From the NCBI RefSeq assembly GCF_041080625.1, contig NZ_CP163518.1:3162001-3226000 (forward strand): 64,000 nucleotides of DNA. The letters run 5' to 3'. This stretch comes from Streptomyces sp. CG1. GTDB lineage: Bacteria; Actinomycetota; Actinomycetes; Streptomycetales; Streptomycetaceae. Shown here piece after piece: positions 37,060-45,518 of the stretch (positions are counted from its first letter, which is position 1; the number at the start of each line of letters is the position of its first letter). The notes under the pieces are model-generated. The model ran no database searches and was not told the origin of the DNA. It saw only the letters and a program-made list of their open reading frames with translations. The translations under genes were made by a program, and so were the position numbers.

Positions 37060-38202
37060 TTAGAGGAGGGCTTTGAGCTTCTCCGCCAACAGGTCCCAGC
37101 GCCATCTCTCCTCCACCCACTGGCGGCCCCGCTCGCCCATCCTCCGGCGCAGCTCGGGGTCGGCCAGGAGGGGCACGATGCGGCCGGCGGTCTCGGCCGG
37201 GTCGCCGCCCCTGACCACCCAGCCGGTCTCGCCGTCCAGGACGGCGTCGGGGGCGCCGCCCGAGTCGCCCGCGACCACCGGGAGGCCCGTTGCCGACGCC
37301 TCCAGGTAGACGATGCCGAGGCCCTCCACGTCCAGGCCGCCGCGGCGGGTGCGGCAGGGCATGGCGAAGACGTCGCCGACGCCGTAGTGGGCCGGGAGTT
37401 CGGACCAGGGGACGGCGCCGGTGAAGCGGACCGAGGCCTCGACGCCGGTCTCACGGGCCAGGCGGCGCAGGTCCTGTTCGTAGGGGCCGCCGCCGACGAT
37501 GAGCAGGACGGTGCCGGGCTCGGCCGCGAGGATGCGGGGCATGGCCCGGATCAGGGTGTCCTGGCCCTTGCGCGGGACCAGCCGGGAGACGCAGACCACG
37601 ACCGGGCGGTCGGTGAGGCCGAGGCGGGCGCGGACCTCGTCGCCGCCGGAGCCGGGGTGGAAGGTCTTCTCGTCGACGCCGGGCGGCAGCTGGACCATGC
37701 GGGCGGCCGCCGCCGGGGTGAGCGCGGTGGCGATGCGGGAGCGGGTGTACTCACCCAGGTAAGTGATCGTGTCCGTCGAGTCACCGATCCGGCGCAGCAG
37801 CTGCCGGGCGGCGGGCAGCTGGGCCCAGCCGGCCTCGTGACCGTGGGTGGTGGCCACCAGCCGCTCGGCGCCGGCCTTGCGCAGGGCAGGGGCCATGAGG
37901 CCGAGCGGGGCCGCCGCGCCGAACCACACGGAGGTGCACCCGTGCTCACGCAGCAGCCCGGCCGCCCGCCGGGTCGCCTGCGGGGTGGGCAGCAGCATGG
38001 TCGTACGATCGCGTACGACGGTGAAGGGCTGCTCGGCGTCGAAGGCGGCCGTGGCCTCGGTGCCCTCCCGGCCGCGCTTCCAGGTGGAGGCGTAGACGAC
38101 CAGCCGGCCGGGGTCCAGGCGGAGCGCCATGTTGTGCAGGAAGGCCTGGATGCCGCCCGGCCGGGGCGGGAAGTCGTTGGTGACGATCAGGGTCTTGTGC
38201 AT
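37060..38202 (-). CDS. GT4 glycosyltransferase, PimB'-like mannosyltransferase
   Basis: A 380-residue GT-B enzyme. The N-terminal DFPPRPGGIQAF loop and THGHEAGWAQLP are typical; the donor domain has VVCVSRLVPRKGQDTLIRAM and the EX7E-like stretch RRGGLDVEGLGIVYLEASATG. Sequence and position next to fadD resemble PimB' (Rv2188c), which adds the second mannose to phosphatidylinositol mannoside at the membrane. Divergent from a GT87-like gene, consistent with envelope mannoside synthesis. ATG 38202. Confidence 0.88.
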   Translation of the reverse strand: MHKTLIVTNDFPPRPGGIQAFLHNMALRLDPGRLVVYASTWKRGREGTEATAAFDAEQPFTVVRDRTTMLLPTPQATRRAAGLLREHGCTSVWFGAAAPLGLMAPALRKAGAERLVATTHGHEAGWAQLPAARQLLRRIGDSTDTITYLGEYTRSRIATALTPAAAARMVQLPPGVDEKTFHPGSGGDEVRARLGLTDRPVVVCVSRLVPRKGQDTLIRAMPRILAAEPGTVLLIVGGGPYEQDLRRLARETGVEASVRFTGAVPWSELPAHYGVGDVFAMPCRTRRGGLDVEGLGIVYLEASATGLPVVAGDSGGAPDAVLDGETGWVVRGGDPAETAGRIVPLLADPELRRRMGERGRQWVEERWRWDLLAEKLKALL

Positions 38203-38348
38203 CGCCGCCGACCCTACCTAACGGGCTCGCGCCGACCGGCTCGGACGGGTCCTGGCCGGCCGGACCGAATGGGGCGTCCACGGCCGGGCGCGGCCGGGTC
38301 TGTGGCAGGGGCACAGCCGGTCAGGACATCATGGTCACGCGGAACCGG

Positions 38349-38384
38349 ACACCGAAGCGAACATCGAAGCGGGCATCGAACGGC
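38349..38384. repeat. Three imperfect 12-bp tandem repeats
   Basis: Units ACACCGAAGCGA, ACATCGAAGCGG and GCATCGAACGGC lie immediately before the GT87-like gene in a 193-base divergent promoter region. They may bind a regulator or reflect slippage. Confidence 0.5.
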
Positions 38385-38395
38385 AAGGGGATCAC

Positions 38396-39631
38396 GTGGA
38401 GACGAAAGGCGCCGGGCGGTCCCTGGCATGGCTGCTCGCGACCTGGGCCGTCACCCGTGCGGTGCTGCTGCTGTTCGTCTTCGGGGTGTACGCCTTCTCG
38501 GACCTGGACGTCACGTCCGATGTGTCGGTGATCTACCGGGGCTGGTACGAGGTGCTGCGCCAGGGAACGTTTCCGCTGGACGACGTGACCTGGCAGTATC
38601 CGCCGGCCGCCGCCCTCGCGGTCCTCTCCCCCGCCGCCCTGCCCTTCCTGTCGTACGCGCACGCCTTCTTCGTGCTGGCGTTCCTCGCGGACGTGGTCGT
38701 CATGGCGCTGCTGGTGTATCCGGGCCGGCGCCCGGACCGGTCGCTGCGCGGGGCCTGGGTGTGGGTGGCGGGCGTGCCGCTGCTCGGCCCGACGGTGTAC
38801 GCCCGCTATGACGTGATGGTGACCGCGGTGGCCGTGGCGGCGCTGGTCGCCGGGGTCCGGCATCCGCGGGTGATGGGCGCGCTGACCGCGCTGGGGGCGT
38901 TGCTGAAGGTGTGGCCGGCGCTGCTGCTGGTGGGCTGCTTCCGGCGGCGGGCATGGGCGTCGGCGGCGGTGACGGCGTCCGGGATCGCGGCGCTGTTCGC
39001 GGTGTCCATGCCGGGCGCCTTCGCCTTCCTGACCTTCCAGCGGGACCGGGGTACCGAGGTGGAGTCGCTGGGCGCCCTGGTCTTCCATGTGGCCCGGCAC
39101 TTCGGCTGGCAGGGTCAGGTGCTGCTGAACTACGGGTCGGTCGAGTTCCTGGGCCCGCATGTGAACCTGGTCAGTACGGCGGCGCTGGCGCTGACCGGGG
39201 CCGCGTTCGGCTGGCTGCTGCTGTGGCGGCTGCGCGCGGCCCGCAGGGCGCCGCACACGCTCCCGGAGGCGGCCTTCACCGCCGTCCTGATGTTCACGGT
39301 CACCAGCAGGGTGATCAGCCCGCAGTACCTGGTGTGGCTGGTCGGACTGGCCGCGGTCTGTGTGTCGTACCGGGCGAGCCGGATGGGAGCGCCCGCGCTG
39401 ATGGTGGTGGCCGCGTCCTTCGCGACGGTCCTGGAGTTCCCGTTCGGCTTCGCGCATGTGGTGGTGAGCGACCGGTACGGCGTCCTGCTGCTGGCGGTGC
39501 GCAACGGCCTGCTGGTCGCGGCCTCGCTGACGGCGGCCCGCCGGCTGTGGCGCTCGACCGTGCCCCCGGTCCCCACCGCGCCGCTGCCGCCCCAGCCGTC
39601 CCGGCGGCGCAAGGCCCCGGTCTCCCCCTGA
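38396..39631 (+). CDS. GT87/DUF2029-like membrane mannosyltransferase homologue
   Basis: A 411-residue integral membrane protein with about ten helices (LAWLLATWAVTRAVLLLFVF near the start). Family stretches are WQYPPAAALAVL, LGPTVYARYDVM and ISPQYLVWLVGLAAV, which resemble polyprenyl-phosphate-mannose-dependent GT-C enzymes such as Rv2181. The acidic motif after the first helix (SDLDVTSDVSVIYRGWYEV) is the expected catalytic loop outside the membrane. GTG 38396 follows CAAGGGG. Product probably a lipid-linked mannan; the acceptor is unknown. Confidence 0.8.
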   Translation: METKGAGRSLAWLLATWAVTRAVLLLFVFGVYAFSDLDVTSDVSVIYRGWYEVLRQGTFPLDDVTWQYPPAAALAVLSPAALPFLSYAHAFFVLAFLADVVVMALLVYPGRRPDRSLRGAWVWVAGVPLLGPTVYARYDVMVTAVAVAALVAGVRHPRVMGALTALGALLKVWPALLLVGCFRRRAWASAAVTASGIAALFAVSMPGAFAFLTFQRDRGTEVESLGALVFHVARHFGWQGQVLLNYGSVEFLGPHVNLVSTAALALTGAAFGWLLLWRLRAARRAPHTLPEAAFTAVLMFTVTSRVISPQYLVWLVGLAAVCVSYRASRMGAPALMVVAASFATVLEFPFGFAHVVVSDRYGVLLLAVRNGLLVAASLTAARRLWRSTVPPVPTAPLPPQPSRRRKAPVSP

Positions 39632-39637
39632 CCTTCC

Positions 39638-39663
39638 CCTGAACCTCCCCCGGGGCGTTCAGG
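39638..39663. terminator. Weak bidirectional hairpin between convergent genes
   Basis: CCTGAAC pairs with GTTCAGG around a cccc/gggg core; it overlaps the last codons of the lipoprotein gene. Likely a modest terminator. Confidence 0.4.
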
Positions 39664-40855
39664 CGAGCTGCGTCCTGACGTACTCCCGCCAGCGCTCGGT
39701 GAACGCCCCCGTCGTGGTGCCGAGGACCTTCCTCAGCGCGTCCTCGACCGCGCCCGCCCGCTGCTCATGGGCGCCGACGGCCCGGTAGAAGGCGTCGAGC
39801 CGGGCCGCGCCCCAGTGGTCGGCGATCATCCGGCAGGCCAGCCAGCCGCGCTCGTAGGCCTGGGCCAGCTCGGTGGGGTCGCTGGTGAAGCCGAAGTCCT
39901 TGTCGGTGGGGAGCGCGGCCGGGGCGTGGCCGTCCCGGACGGCGCGGGTCAGCTCCGGCGCGGCCTCGGTGGGGGTGCGGCCGGTGTCGAGGTAGCCGAT
40001 CCAGTCCGCGTAGCCCTCGGAGAGCCACAGCGGGGTCGCGGCGGTGGTGTCCGCGCGGGTGGCCACATGGGTGGTCTCGTGGGTGAGCACCACCTGCTTG
40101 CCCAGGTCGCCGAGGACGGCGTACGCCTCCGGGTTGACGACCACCCGGTCCGCGGGCGCCTGGCCGGACCCGCCCGCCTCGCCGGTGGTGACGGCGGCGA
40201 TGCCGCGGTAGTTCGCGGCGGGCGAGCCGAGCAGTTCCGCCATGTCCGCCAGGGAGCGCGGGACGAGGACGACGACATGGCGGCTCCAGCGGGTCCCCCA
40301 GGCCCGGGAGACGGCGGGTACGGCATGGTCGGCCAGCGTGGCGTACCGGCGCAGCTCGGCGGCGGTCCGGCCGGTGCCCAGCACCAGGCTGTGGGCGCCC
40401 TCGACCGCGGTCACCGGGCCCTGGTCCCACAGCTGCTGCCCGGCCTGCTCGGCGGGCTTGTCGGAGCTCACGTACCACCCCCCGTCGGCGGTGCGGCCGA
40501 GGGTGAGGGTGCGGCGGGCGTCGACCGGGGCCCTGTCGTACCCGGCGACGCGATAGCTCAGGTCGGCATCGGCGGTGGCGCCGGAGGGGCTGGTGCGTAC
40601 GTCGGTGACCCGGTAGGTCCAGGAGGCCAGCGGGAGGGCGCGCAGCCAGGTGTACTCGGTGCGGCTGCCCGTCGCCCCGTACGCCGTCTCGTCGTGGTCC
40701 ATGAGGGCGGCGGAGCGACGGTCGAGCAGCTGCTGCACCTCGGTGCGGGCGGAGTCGGCCTGCGTGCCGCCGCACCCGGCCAGGGGCAGCAGCAGCCCGA
40801 GCCCCACGGCCCCCACGCTCCACGCCCGTCTGCGACCAGCCACTTCCCGATCCAC
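39659..40855 (-). CDS. Lipoprotein with HExxH motif (putative metalloprotease)
   Basis: A 398-residue exported protein. The N-terminus has a basic start, hydrophobic segment and lipobox LAGC (about residues 25-28). A zinc-protease motif HETTH (in QVVLTHETTHVATRAD) is followed by LSEGYADWIGY, whose Glu is the likely third ligand, as in gluzincins of the peptidase MA-like group. Upstream lies a SnoaL-like or NTF2-like fold of about 130 residues. GTG 40855 is used, though another in-frame GTG is close. A long hairpin precedes it. Confidence 0.8.
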   Translation of the reverse strand: MDREVAGRRRAWSVGAVGLGLLLPLAGCGGTQADSARTEVQQLLDRRSAALMDHDETAYGATGSRTEYTWLRALPLASWTYRVTDVRTSPSGATADADLSYRVAGYDRAPVDARRTLTLGRTADGGWYVSSDKPAEQAGQQLWDQGPVTAVEGAHSLVLGTGRTAAELRRYATLADHAVPAVSRAWGTRWSRHVVVLVPRSLADMAELLGSPAANYRGIAAVTTGEAGGSGQAPADRVVVNPEAYAVLGDLGKQVVLTHETTHVATRADTTAATPLWLSEGYADWIGYLDTGRTPTEAAPELTRAVRDGHAPAALPTDKDFGFTSDPTELAQAYERGWLACRMIADHWGAARLDAFYRAVGAHEQRAGAVEDALRKVLGTTTGAFTERWREYVRTQLA

Positions 40856-40857
40856 CC

Positions 40858-40912
40858 GTGTGACAATTCCCGCCTGCCCCGCCCCTCGGGCGGACGACGG
40901 GCATTGTCACAC
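40858..40912 (-). terminator. Long inverted repeat between NlpC/P60 and lipoprotein genes
   Basis: A perfect 10-bp arm pair (GTGTGACAAT at 40858-40867, ATTGTCACAC at 40903-40912) extended by cccg/cggg encloses a 27-base GC-rich loop. It lies downstream of the NlpC/P60 stop and 3 bases before the lipoprotein start, so it could terminate the first transcript or act as an operator for the second. Confidence 0.55.
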
Positions 40913-40936
40913 AGGCCCTGACGGCGAGCGGGGCGA

Positions 40937-41989
40937 TCAGGGCCGGGTGACCGACGAGACCGGCATCATCCCGACCGGGTCGTAGCGCACCGCCGCTCCC
41001 GGATAGGGCGCGTGGATGACCTGGCCGTTGCCCACGTACATCCCCACATGGCTGGCGTCGGAGCGGTAGACCACCAGGTCGCCCGGACGGGCCTCGGAGA
41101 GCGGGATCTGCCGGCCGGCGAAGCGCTGCTCCTGCGAGGTGCGCGGCAGCTCCATCCCGGCGTGTGCGTACGACCACTGCATCAGGCCCGAGCAGTCGAA
41201 GCCGGCGGGGCCGCTGGCGCCCCACACGTACGGGCGGCCGAGGGCGGAGCGGGCGGCGGCCACCGCGGCCGCGGCGCGGGCGTCGGGAGCCTCGGAGCCG
41301 AAGACACCGCTCAGGTCGGGCAGGTCGAGGCGGCCGGAGCCGTCGTCACGCGAGGCCCGGTCGAAGGCGGCGCGATCGTGGGCCGGCATCGCGTTGAGCA
41401 GTTGCCGGGCCTTGGCCAGTTTCTTCTCCACGGTCCGCTTGTGCGCGGCCACGGCCTTGCGGCTCTTGTCCAGCGCGGCGAGCTTCCCGGCCGTCTCGGC
41501 GCGCTCCTGGGCCAGCCCCCGCAGAGCCGACTGCAACTCCCGCAGCCGGCCCGCCTGCTGGAAACTGATGCGGTCGAGGGTGGTCGCCTTGTCGAGATAG
41601 CCCGCGGGGTCCGCGGAGAAGAGCAGCGCGACGGTCGGGTCGATGGCTCCCGAGCGGTACTGGGCGCCGGCCAGCGAACCGAGTTGCTCGCGCAGGGTGT
41701 TGATGTGCTGCTGCTGCCGGGCGATGAGGTCCTGGGCGCCCTGCACCTCGTGGCGCAGTGTGTCCGCCTGTTCCTGGGCCTTGTCGAAGGCCTGGGTCGC
41801 CTGCTCGGCCTCCTGGTAGAGCCGGTCCACCTCGGCACGGGTGTCGCTGTGCGGGGCCGCGTGCGCGGGTACGGCGCCGAGCGCGGCGGCCGTGGCCGAC
41901 AGCATGCACAGGGCGGCGGCTCCCCGGTCGAACCCGGACGAGGCAAGGCGGCGATGAGACCCCACGGCAGTCCTTCTGCTGGCGGACAC
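40937..41989 (-). CDS. Secreted NlpC/P60 peptidoglycan hydrolase A
   Basis: A 350-residue exported hydrolase. Signal peptide (LCMLSATAAALGAVPAHA), then two long coiled coils (about residues 50-215; QATQAFDKAQEQADTLRHEV) and a C-terminal NlpC/P60 domain with catalytic Cys in GFDCSGLMQWSY, His in ASHVGMYVG and the third residue in HAPYPG. GTG 41989 is preferred as GGGGGAG lies 6 bases upstream; the frame opens far earlier. The coiled coil probably autoinhibits, as in RipA/PcsB-type enzymes. A paralogue is directly upstream. Confidence 0.92.
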   Translation of the reverse strand: MSASRRTAVGSHRRLASSGFDRGAAALCMLSATAAALGAVPAHAAPHSDTRAEVDRLYQEAEQATQAFDKAQEQADTLRHEVQGAQDLIARQQQHINTLREQLGSLAGAQYRSGAIDPTVALLFSADPAGYLDKATTLDRISFQQAGRLRELQSALRGLAQERAETAGKLAALDKSRKAVAAHKRTVEKKLAKARQLLNAMPAHDRAAFDRASRDDGSGRLDLPDLSGVFGSEAPDARAAAAVAAARSALGRPYVWGASGPAGFDCSGLMQWSYAHAGMELPRTSQEQRFAGRQIPLSEARPGDLVVYRSDASHVGMYVGNGQVIHAPYPGAAVRYDPVGMMPVSSVTRP

Positions 41990-42047
41990 GGACCGCTCCC
42001 CCGGCGCCTGGGGACGGGGAGGCCCCGGCGCCGGGGAAACGCGGCAG

Positions 42048-42077
42048 ACAGTAGCCGGGCGGAAGGGCCGCGGCCAA
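42048..42077 (-). promoter_or_regulatory. Possible HrdB-type promoter of NlpC/P60 A
   Basis: On the minus strand TTGGCC (42072-42077) and TACTGT (42048-42053) are separated by 18 bases, about 59 bases before the GTG at 41989. Confidence 0.4.
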
Positions 42078-42101
42078 AGACCGCGATGGCAACACACAGT
42101 G

Positions 42102-42137
42102 ACGCCCCGCCGGTTACGCAGGTAACTGGCGGGGCGT
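42102..42137 (-). terminator. Strong hairpin after NlpC/P60 B
   Basis: A 16-bp stem (acgccccgccggttac with gtaactggcggggcgt, one G-U) and GCAG-type tetraloop separates the two NlpC/P60 genes, so they are probably separate transcripts. Confidence 0.75.
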
Positions 42138-42260
42138 GGGGTCAGTTCCGGTCCACGGGATTCGCCCGTTCGGGCGCCCCCGTTGCAGTGTTTCTCACGG
42201 CGCCGCGGGGGTATCAGAGCGGGTTTCGCGAGGGTGCCGGACCGGGTTGTGCGGGCGGTG

Positions 42261-43295
42261 TCAGACCCGGACGCCGAACTGGAACGGCATGTCGGACATC
42301 GCCTCGTAGCGGACATCGGCACCGGTGTGCGGGGCGTGCAGCACCTGGCCGTTGCCGGCGTACAGACCGACGTGGTGGATGTCGCCGTAGAAGAACACCA
42401 GGTCGCCGACCTGCAGGTCGTTCACCGAGCTGATCCGGGTCCCTATGGTCGCCTGCTCCTGGGAGGTGCGCGGGATGGAGATGCCGGCCTGGGCGTAGGC
42501 CCAGGAGGTCAGGCCCGAGCAGTCGTAGGAGGCGGTGCCGGTGGCACCGTAGACGTACGGCTTGCCGATCTGCGACTGGGCGGCGGCGAAGGCAGCCGCG
42601 GCACGGCCCGAGGCGGGCGGCGTGTTGCCGAGGTCGACCCGCTGGCTGGAGGAGCGGTCGGCCCGCTGCTGCTGGGCGGCCAGGTCCGCCTTCTCCTTGG
42701 CGGTCAGGCTGTTGAGCAGCTTCTGCGCGTCGGCGAGCTTGCCCTGGACGTCCTTCTTGTTCTGCTCCAGCTGTGCGCGGGTGGCGGAGAGGTCCTTGAG
42801 CTTCTGGGTGGCCTCAGCGCGCTCCTGGGACAGTTCGCGCTGTTTGTCCTGAATCTTCTTCAGGGCGTCGACCTGCTGCGCGCTCAACTGGTCAAGGGTG
42901 GACGCCTTGTCCAGGAAGTCGTTCGGGTTGGAGGACAGGAAGAGCTGGACCGAGGGGTCGATGCCACCGGAGCGGTACTGCGAGGTGGCCAGCGAACCCA
43001 GACCGTCGCGCAGCTTGTTGAGGTCCTGCTGACCGCGCGCGACGTTGTCCTGGATGGTGGATATGTCCTTCTGCAGCTTCTGCTGCTTCTCCTTCGCCCC
43101 GTTGAACTTCTCAGTGGCCTGCTCGGCCTGCTGGTAAAGGTCGTCCACCTTGGCCTTGACCTGGTCCTTGCTGAGCTTCTGGCTCGGCGCGGCGTTGGCG
43201 GCGTTCGCGCTCAGCACGACGGCTGCGGCGGCTGCGGTGGTCAGCACGGTCACGCGGGCGCGACTCTGCTGCTTGGGTCGACGGTGGGACGCCAC
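42261..43295 (-). CDS. Secreted NlpC/P60 peptidoglycan hydrolase B
   Basis: A 344-residue paralogue of hydrolase A. Signal peptide VTVLTTAAAAAVVLSANAAN, coiled-coil segment (YQQAEQATEKFNGAKEKQQK onward, about 55-220), and NlpC/P60 domain with Cys in YDCSGLTSWAY, His in HHVGLYAGNG and HAPHTG. GTG 43295 follows AAGGAG at 10 bases; the longer frame to 43334 is less likely. A clear HrdB-type promoter lies 61 bases upstream. Confidence 0.92.
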   Translation of the reverse strand: MASHRRPKQQSRARVTVLTTAAAAAVVLSANAANAAPSQKLSKDQVKAKVDDLYQQAEQATEKFNGAKEKQQKLQKDISTIQDNVARGQQDLNKLRDGLGSLATSQYRSGGIDPSVQLFLSSNPNDFLDKASTLDQLSAQQVDALKKIQDKQRELSQERAEATQKLKDLSATRAQLEQNKKDVQGKLADAQKLLNSLTAKEKADLAAQQQRADRSSSQRVDLGNTPPASGRAAAAFAAAQSQIGKPYVYGATGTASYDCSGLTSWAYAQAGISIPRTSQEQATIGTRISSVNDLQVGDLVFFYGDIHHVGLYAGNGQVLHAPHTGADVRYEAMSDMPFQFGVRV

Positions 43296-43355
43296 GGAGG
43301 ACGAACTCCTTCTTGTGAGTGAGTGAGCAATCACCCGTTCGGAGGTTCGAGCCAG

Positions 43356-43385
43356 ACCCTAGTGACCCGACGGTGATCAGTTCAA
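43356..43385 (-). promoter_or_regulatory. HrdB-type promoter of NlpC/P60 B
   Basis: On the minus strand TTGAAC (43380-43385) and TAGGGT (43356-43361) are separated by 18 bases, near the Streptomyces vegetative consensus; transcription would start near 43349, giving a 54-nt leader. The sequence just beyond is unusually AT-rich (CAAATCCTCACACTAAAAAA). Confidence 0.65.
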
Positions 43386-43514
43386 ATCCTCACACTAAAA
43401 AATCCCATCACACAATGCATTCTTTGCACACAACCCACATGCGGTAACGCGTGGTTGACGCTACGTTGCGTGACGATACGACCAATTCGGGCATTGCCCA
43501 TGCCCGTTGGACCT

Positions 43515-44858
43515 TCAGGACAGTCGCTTGAGAAGCACCGCAGACGCGACCGGACGGGCACCCGCCTTGGCGACCCCGTCGGCCACCTCACGGTCGGTGG
43601 AGGCGACGATGACCGGGCGGCCCGGCGGCTCCGCGCGCACGAGCTGGCGGATCAGCTCGTCCGCGGTGACGCCCGGCTTGGAGAACAGCACCCGCACCCC
43701 GCGCGGGGGCGCGAGCAGCACCGGCGCGGCCAGTTCGGCGCCGTCGAAGACACACGTCACCTCGGCGCCGGTCTGCGCGGCGAGCGCCGAGAGCTGGCCC
43801 AGCAGCCTCAGACGCTGCTTCTCCAGCGGCATCTGCGGATAGCCGGTCTTGGTGACGTTGTAGCCGTCGACCACCAGGTGCGCCTGCGGCAGCGCGAGCA
43901 GCTGGTCGAGAATGGCCGGATCGTTTTCGGACAGGGCGCGGGCAGCGATGTCCTTCGGTGTCATTCGTCCCGGTTCGACCGCGTCCACGGTCTCGGCGGG
44001 GCGCACGGACACGGGCGGCAGGGCGAGTTCGCGCCGCAGCCCCTGGGTCGCGTCCAGCAGGGTGTCCAGCAGCAGCCGTACCCGCATGTCCTCCACGCTG
44101 CGGCCCTCACGGGCCGCCCGGCGGGTGGCCTCGAGAGCCGCCTCGGCCTCACCCAGGCGCGCCTTGAGCCGCCGGGACTCGCTCTCGGCGGCGGACACCT
44201 GTGTCTGCGCCTCGGCCCGTACGGCGTCGATCTCGCCGTGCGCCTTGCGCAGCGCGGCCTCGCCCCGCTTGACGTCACTGAGGGCGGCACGGAGCTTACG
44301 GTGAAGCGATTCCGCTTCCTTCTTCGCCGACTCCAGCTCCGCGCGCAGCCGTTCGGTCTCGGCGCGGGTGTGGTCGCGGGCCTGGGCCAGCTCGGCGCTC
44401 AGCCGCTCCAGCTCGGCCCGGCTCTCCTCGTCCGCCCGCTCGGCGTCCGCGCGCTGGGCCTCCTCGCCGGCCGCGGTGACCAGCTTCACCCAGCCCGCCG
44501 GGCGCAGTACGTAGGCCGCGGCCGCCACGTCGAGCGGGTCCGCGGCCGGGGGCGGGGAGCCGGAGTCGAGGGCGCCGGTGAGTTCCGGCTGGGCCTCTCT
44601 GAGCTTTTCCCCGATCCGCTGCCGGAACAGCGCATCGGTCTCCAGCGCCGCCGCCATCGCGTTGCCGGCGAACTTCGCCCGACGGTTGGGGGCGAACCGG
44701 GCGTACTGCCTCAGCTGGGCGGGCAGTTCCGTCACGGTCAGGCCGCCGAAGCCGTCCGAGACGATCTGCACGACCCGCCGGCGCACGCCGTCGGGCAGCG
44801 GACGGTCAAGCACCTCAGCGGTGCCGTCGCCCGGCCCCCCGCCTGCGGTCTCCACCAT
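43515..44858 (-). CDS. NYN-domain RNA-binding protein with coiled coil
   Basis: A 447-residue protein. The N-terminal third is globular (VQIVSDGFGGLTVTELPAQL), the middle (about 140-260) a long coiled coil rich in Glu/Arg/Ala, and the C-terminal third a NYN/YacP-like PIN-fold domain: HLVVDGYNVTKTGYPQ, TCVFDGAEL and VIVASTDREVADGV give the conserved acidic residues. Such domains cut or bind structured RNA; YacP relatives process rRNA. Substrate unknown. Conserved in Streptomyces next to NlpC/P60 genes. Confidence 0.85.
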   Translation of the reverse strand: MVETAGGGPGDGTAEVLDRPLPDGVRRRVVQIVSDGFGGLTVTELPAQLRQYARFAPNRRAKFAGNAMAAALETDALFRQRIGEKLREAQPELTGALDSGSPPPAADPLDVAAAAYVLRPAGWVKLVTAAGEEAQRADAERADEESRAELERLSAELAQARDHTRAETERLRAELESAKKEAESLHRKLRAALSDVKRGEAALRKAHGEIDAVRAEAQTQVSAAESESRRLKARLGEAEAALEATRRAAREGRSVEDMRVRLLLDTLLDATQGLRRELALPPVSVRPAETVDAVEPGRMTPKDIAARALSENDPAILDQLLALPQAHLVVDGYNVTKTGYPQMPLEKQRLRLLGQLSALAAQTGAEVTCVFDGAELAAPVLLAPPRGVRVLFSKPGVTADELIRQLVRAEPPGRPVIVASTDREVADGVAKAGARPVASAVLLKRLS

Positions 44859-44899
44859 CCGTCACACCCCACTACGTCACTTCTTCGGAGCCGCTCCGC

Positions 44900-45139
44900 T
44901 CAGGAGTCGGCGCCCGGCCTGTCCACGAGTTCCACCTGGTCCACTGCGTTGCACCAGCGGCAGCGCACCGACTCGATGGTCTCACTGACCACCTCGCGCT
45001 CCTCCACCTTCGGCTCACCGGCAAGATCGAGATGGACGTACTCGACGACCTTCGAGGAACGGGTCACGTCGAACCGGGTGAGGTTGCCGCACAGGGTGCA
45101 GCGCCATCGGGTCGTCGCGGTCGGCAGGGGAACCGTCAT
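44900..45139 (-). CDS. Small zinc-ribbon-like protein
   Basis: A 79-residue protein with two CxxC pairs (CTLCGN at about residues 14-17 and CRWCNA at about 59-62), spaced like a zinc ribbon, and beta-strand-rich sequence between (VVEYVHLDLAGEPKVEEREV). No known family recognised with confidence. ATG 45139. It lies 41 bases upstream of the NYN gene on the same strand, so cotranscription and an RNA-related role are possible. Confidence 0.75.
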   Translation of the reverse strand: MTVPLPTATTRWRCTLCGNLTRFDVTRSSKVVEYVHLDLAGEPKVEEREVVSETIESVRCRWCNAVDQVELVDRPGADS

Positions 45140-45279
45140 CGTGGCTGTCCGCTTCCTTGTCGTTGTCGCTCGGTGTAGCTCGGTGTAGCTCGGTCTGGCT
45201 CGTGCTCGCATCCGCGCCGCCGGCCGACGCGTGTGGCCGTAACCCTACGGCCTGGCGGGGACCCGCCGCTGGCCCGTCT

Positions 45280-45468
45280 CCAGGGCCTGTCCGGCGGATC
45301 CTGTCGCGGACACGGGGTATGGCACGCACGTCCACGACGTTGTCATCGGTTGCCGATGCTCCGCGCCGACGCCCCCTCCGCCTTGCAGCCGCACGCACCA
45401 TACCCCGCTCACCTGCACCGATAAGGCGCCGCACTTCCCTGCGACCTGATGCGCCGGACAGGCTCTGG
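45280..45468. repeat. MITE-like 189-bp imperfect inverted-repeat element
   Basis: Thirty-base ends (45280-45309 and 45439-45468) are inverted copies with 25 of 30 matches, core GCCTGTCCGGCG/CGCCGGACAGGC. An internal perfect 10-bp inverted pair (CGGGGTATGG at 45313-45322; CCATACCCCG at 45398-45407) lies inside. No transposase frame and no evident target-site duplication. It fills the gap between the zinc-ribbon and rhomboid genes and could be a decayed miniature transposable element or fold into an RNA. Confidence 0.6.
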
Positions 45469-45518
45469 CGGCGAGGCGGTCTGTCAGCCTGCGTCCCGTT
45501 ACGTCATGCTCTGTGTTC

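Noticed and set aside
41990..42260. c-di-AMP (ydaO) riboswitch in front of the NlpC/P60 gene
   Set aside because: Streptomyces wall hydrolase genes often carry it, but I could not match the conserved aptamer blocks; the strong hairpin here fits a terminator of the preceding gene.
45280..45468. Terminator pair or tRNA-like RNA at the inverted repeat
   Set aside because: The arms are 130 bases apart and neighbours are divergent, so it is not a terminator; no cloverleaf could be drawn.
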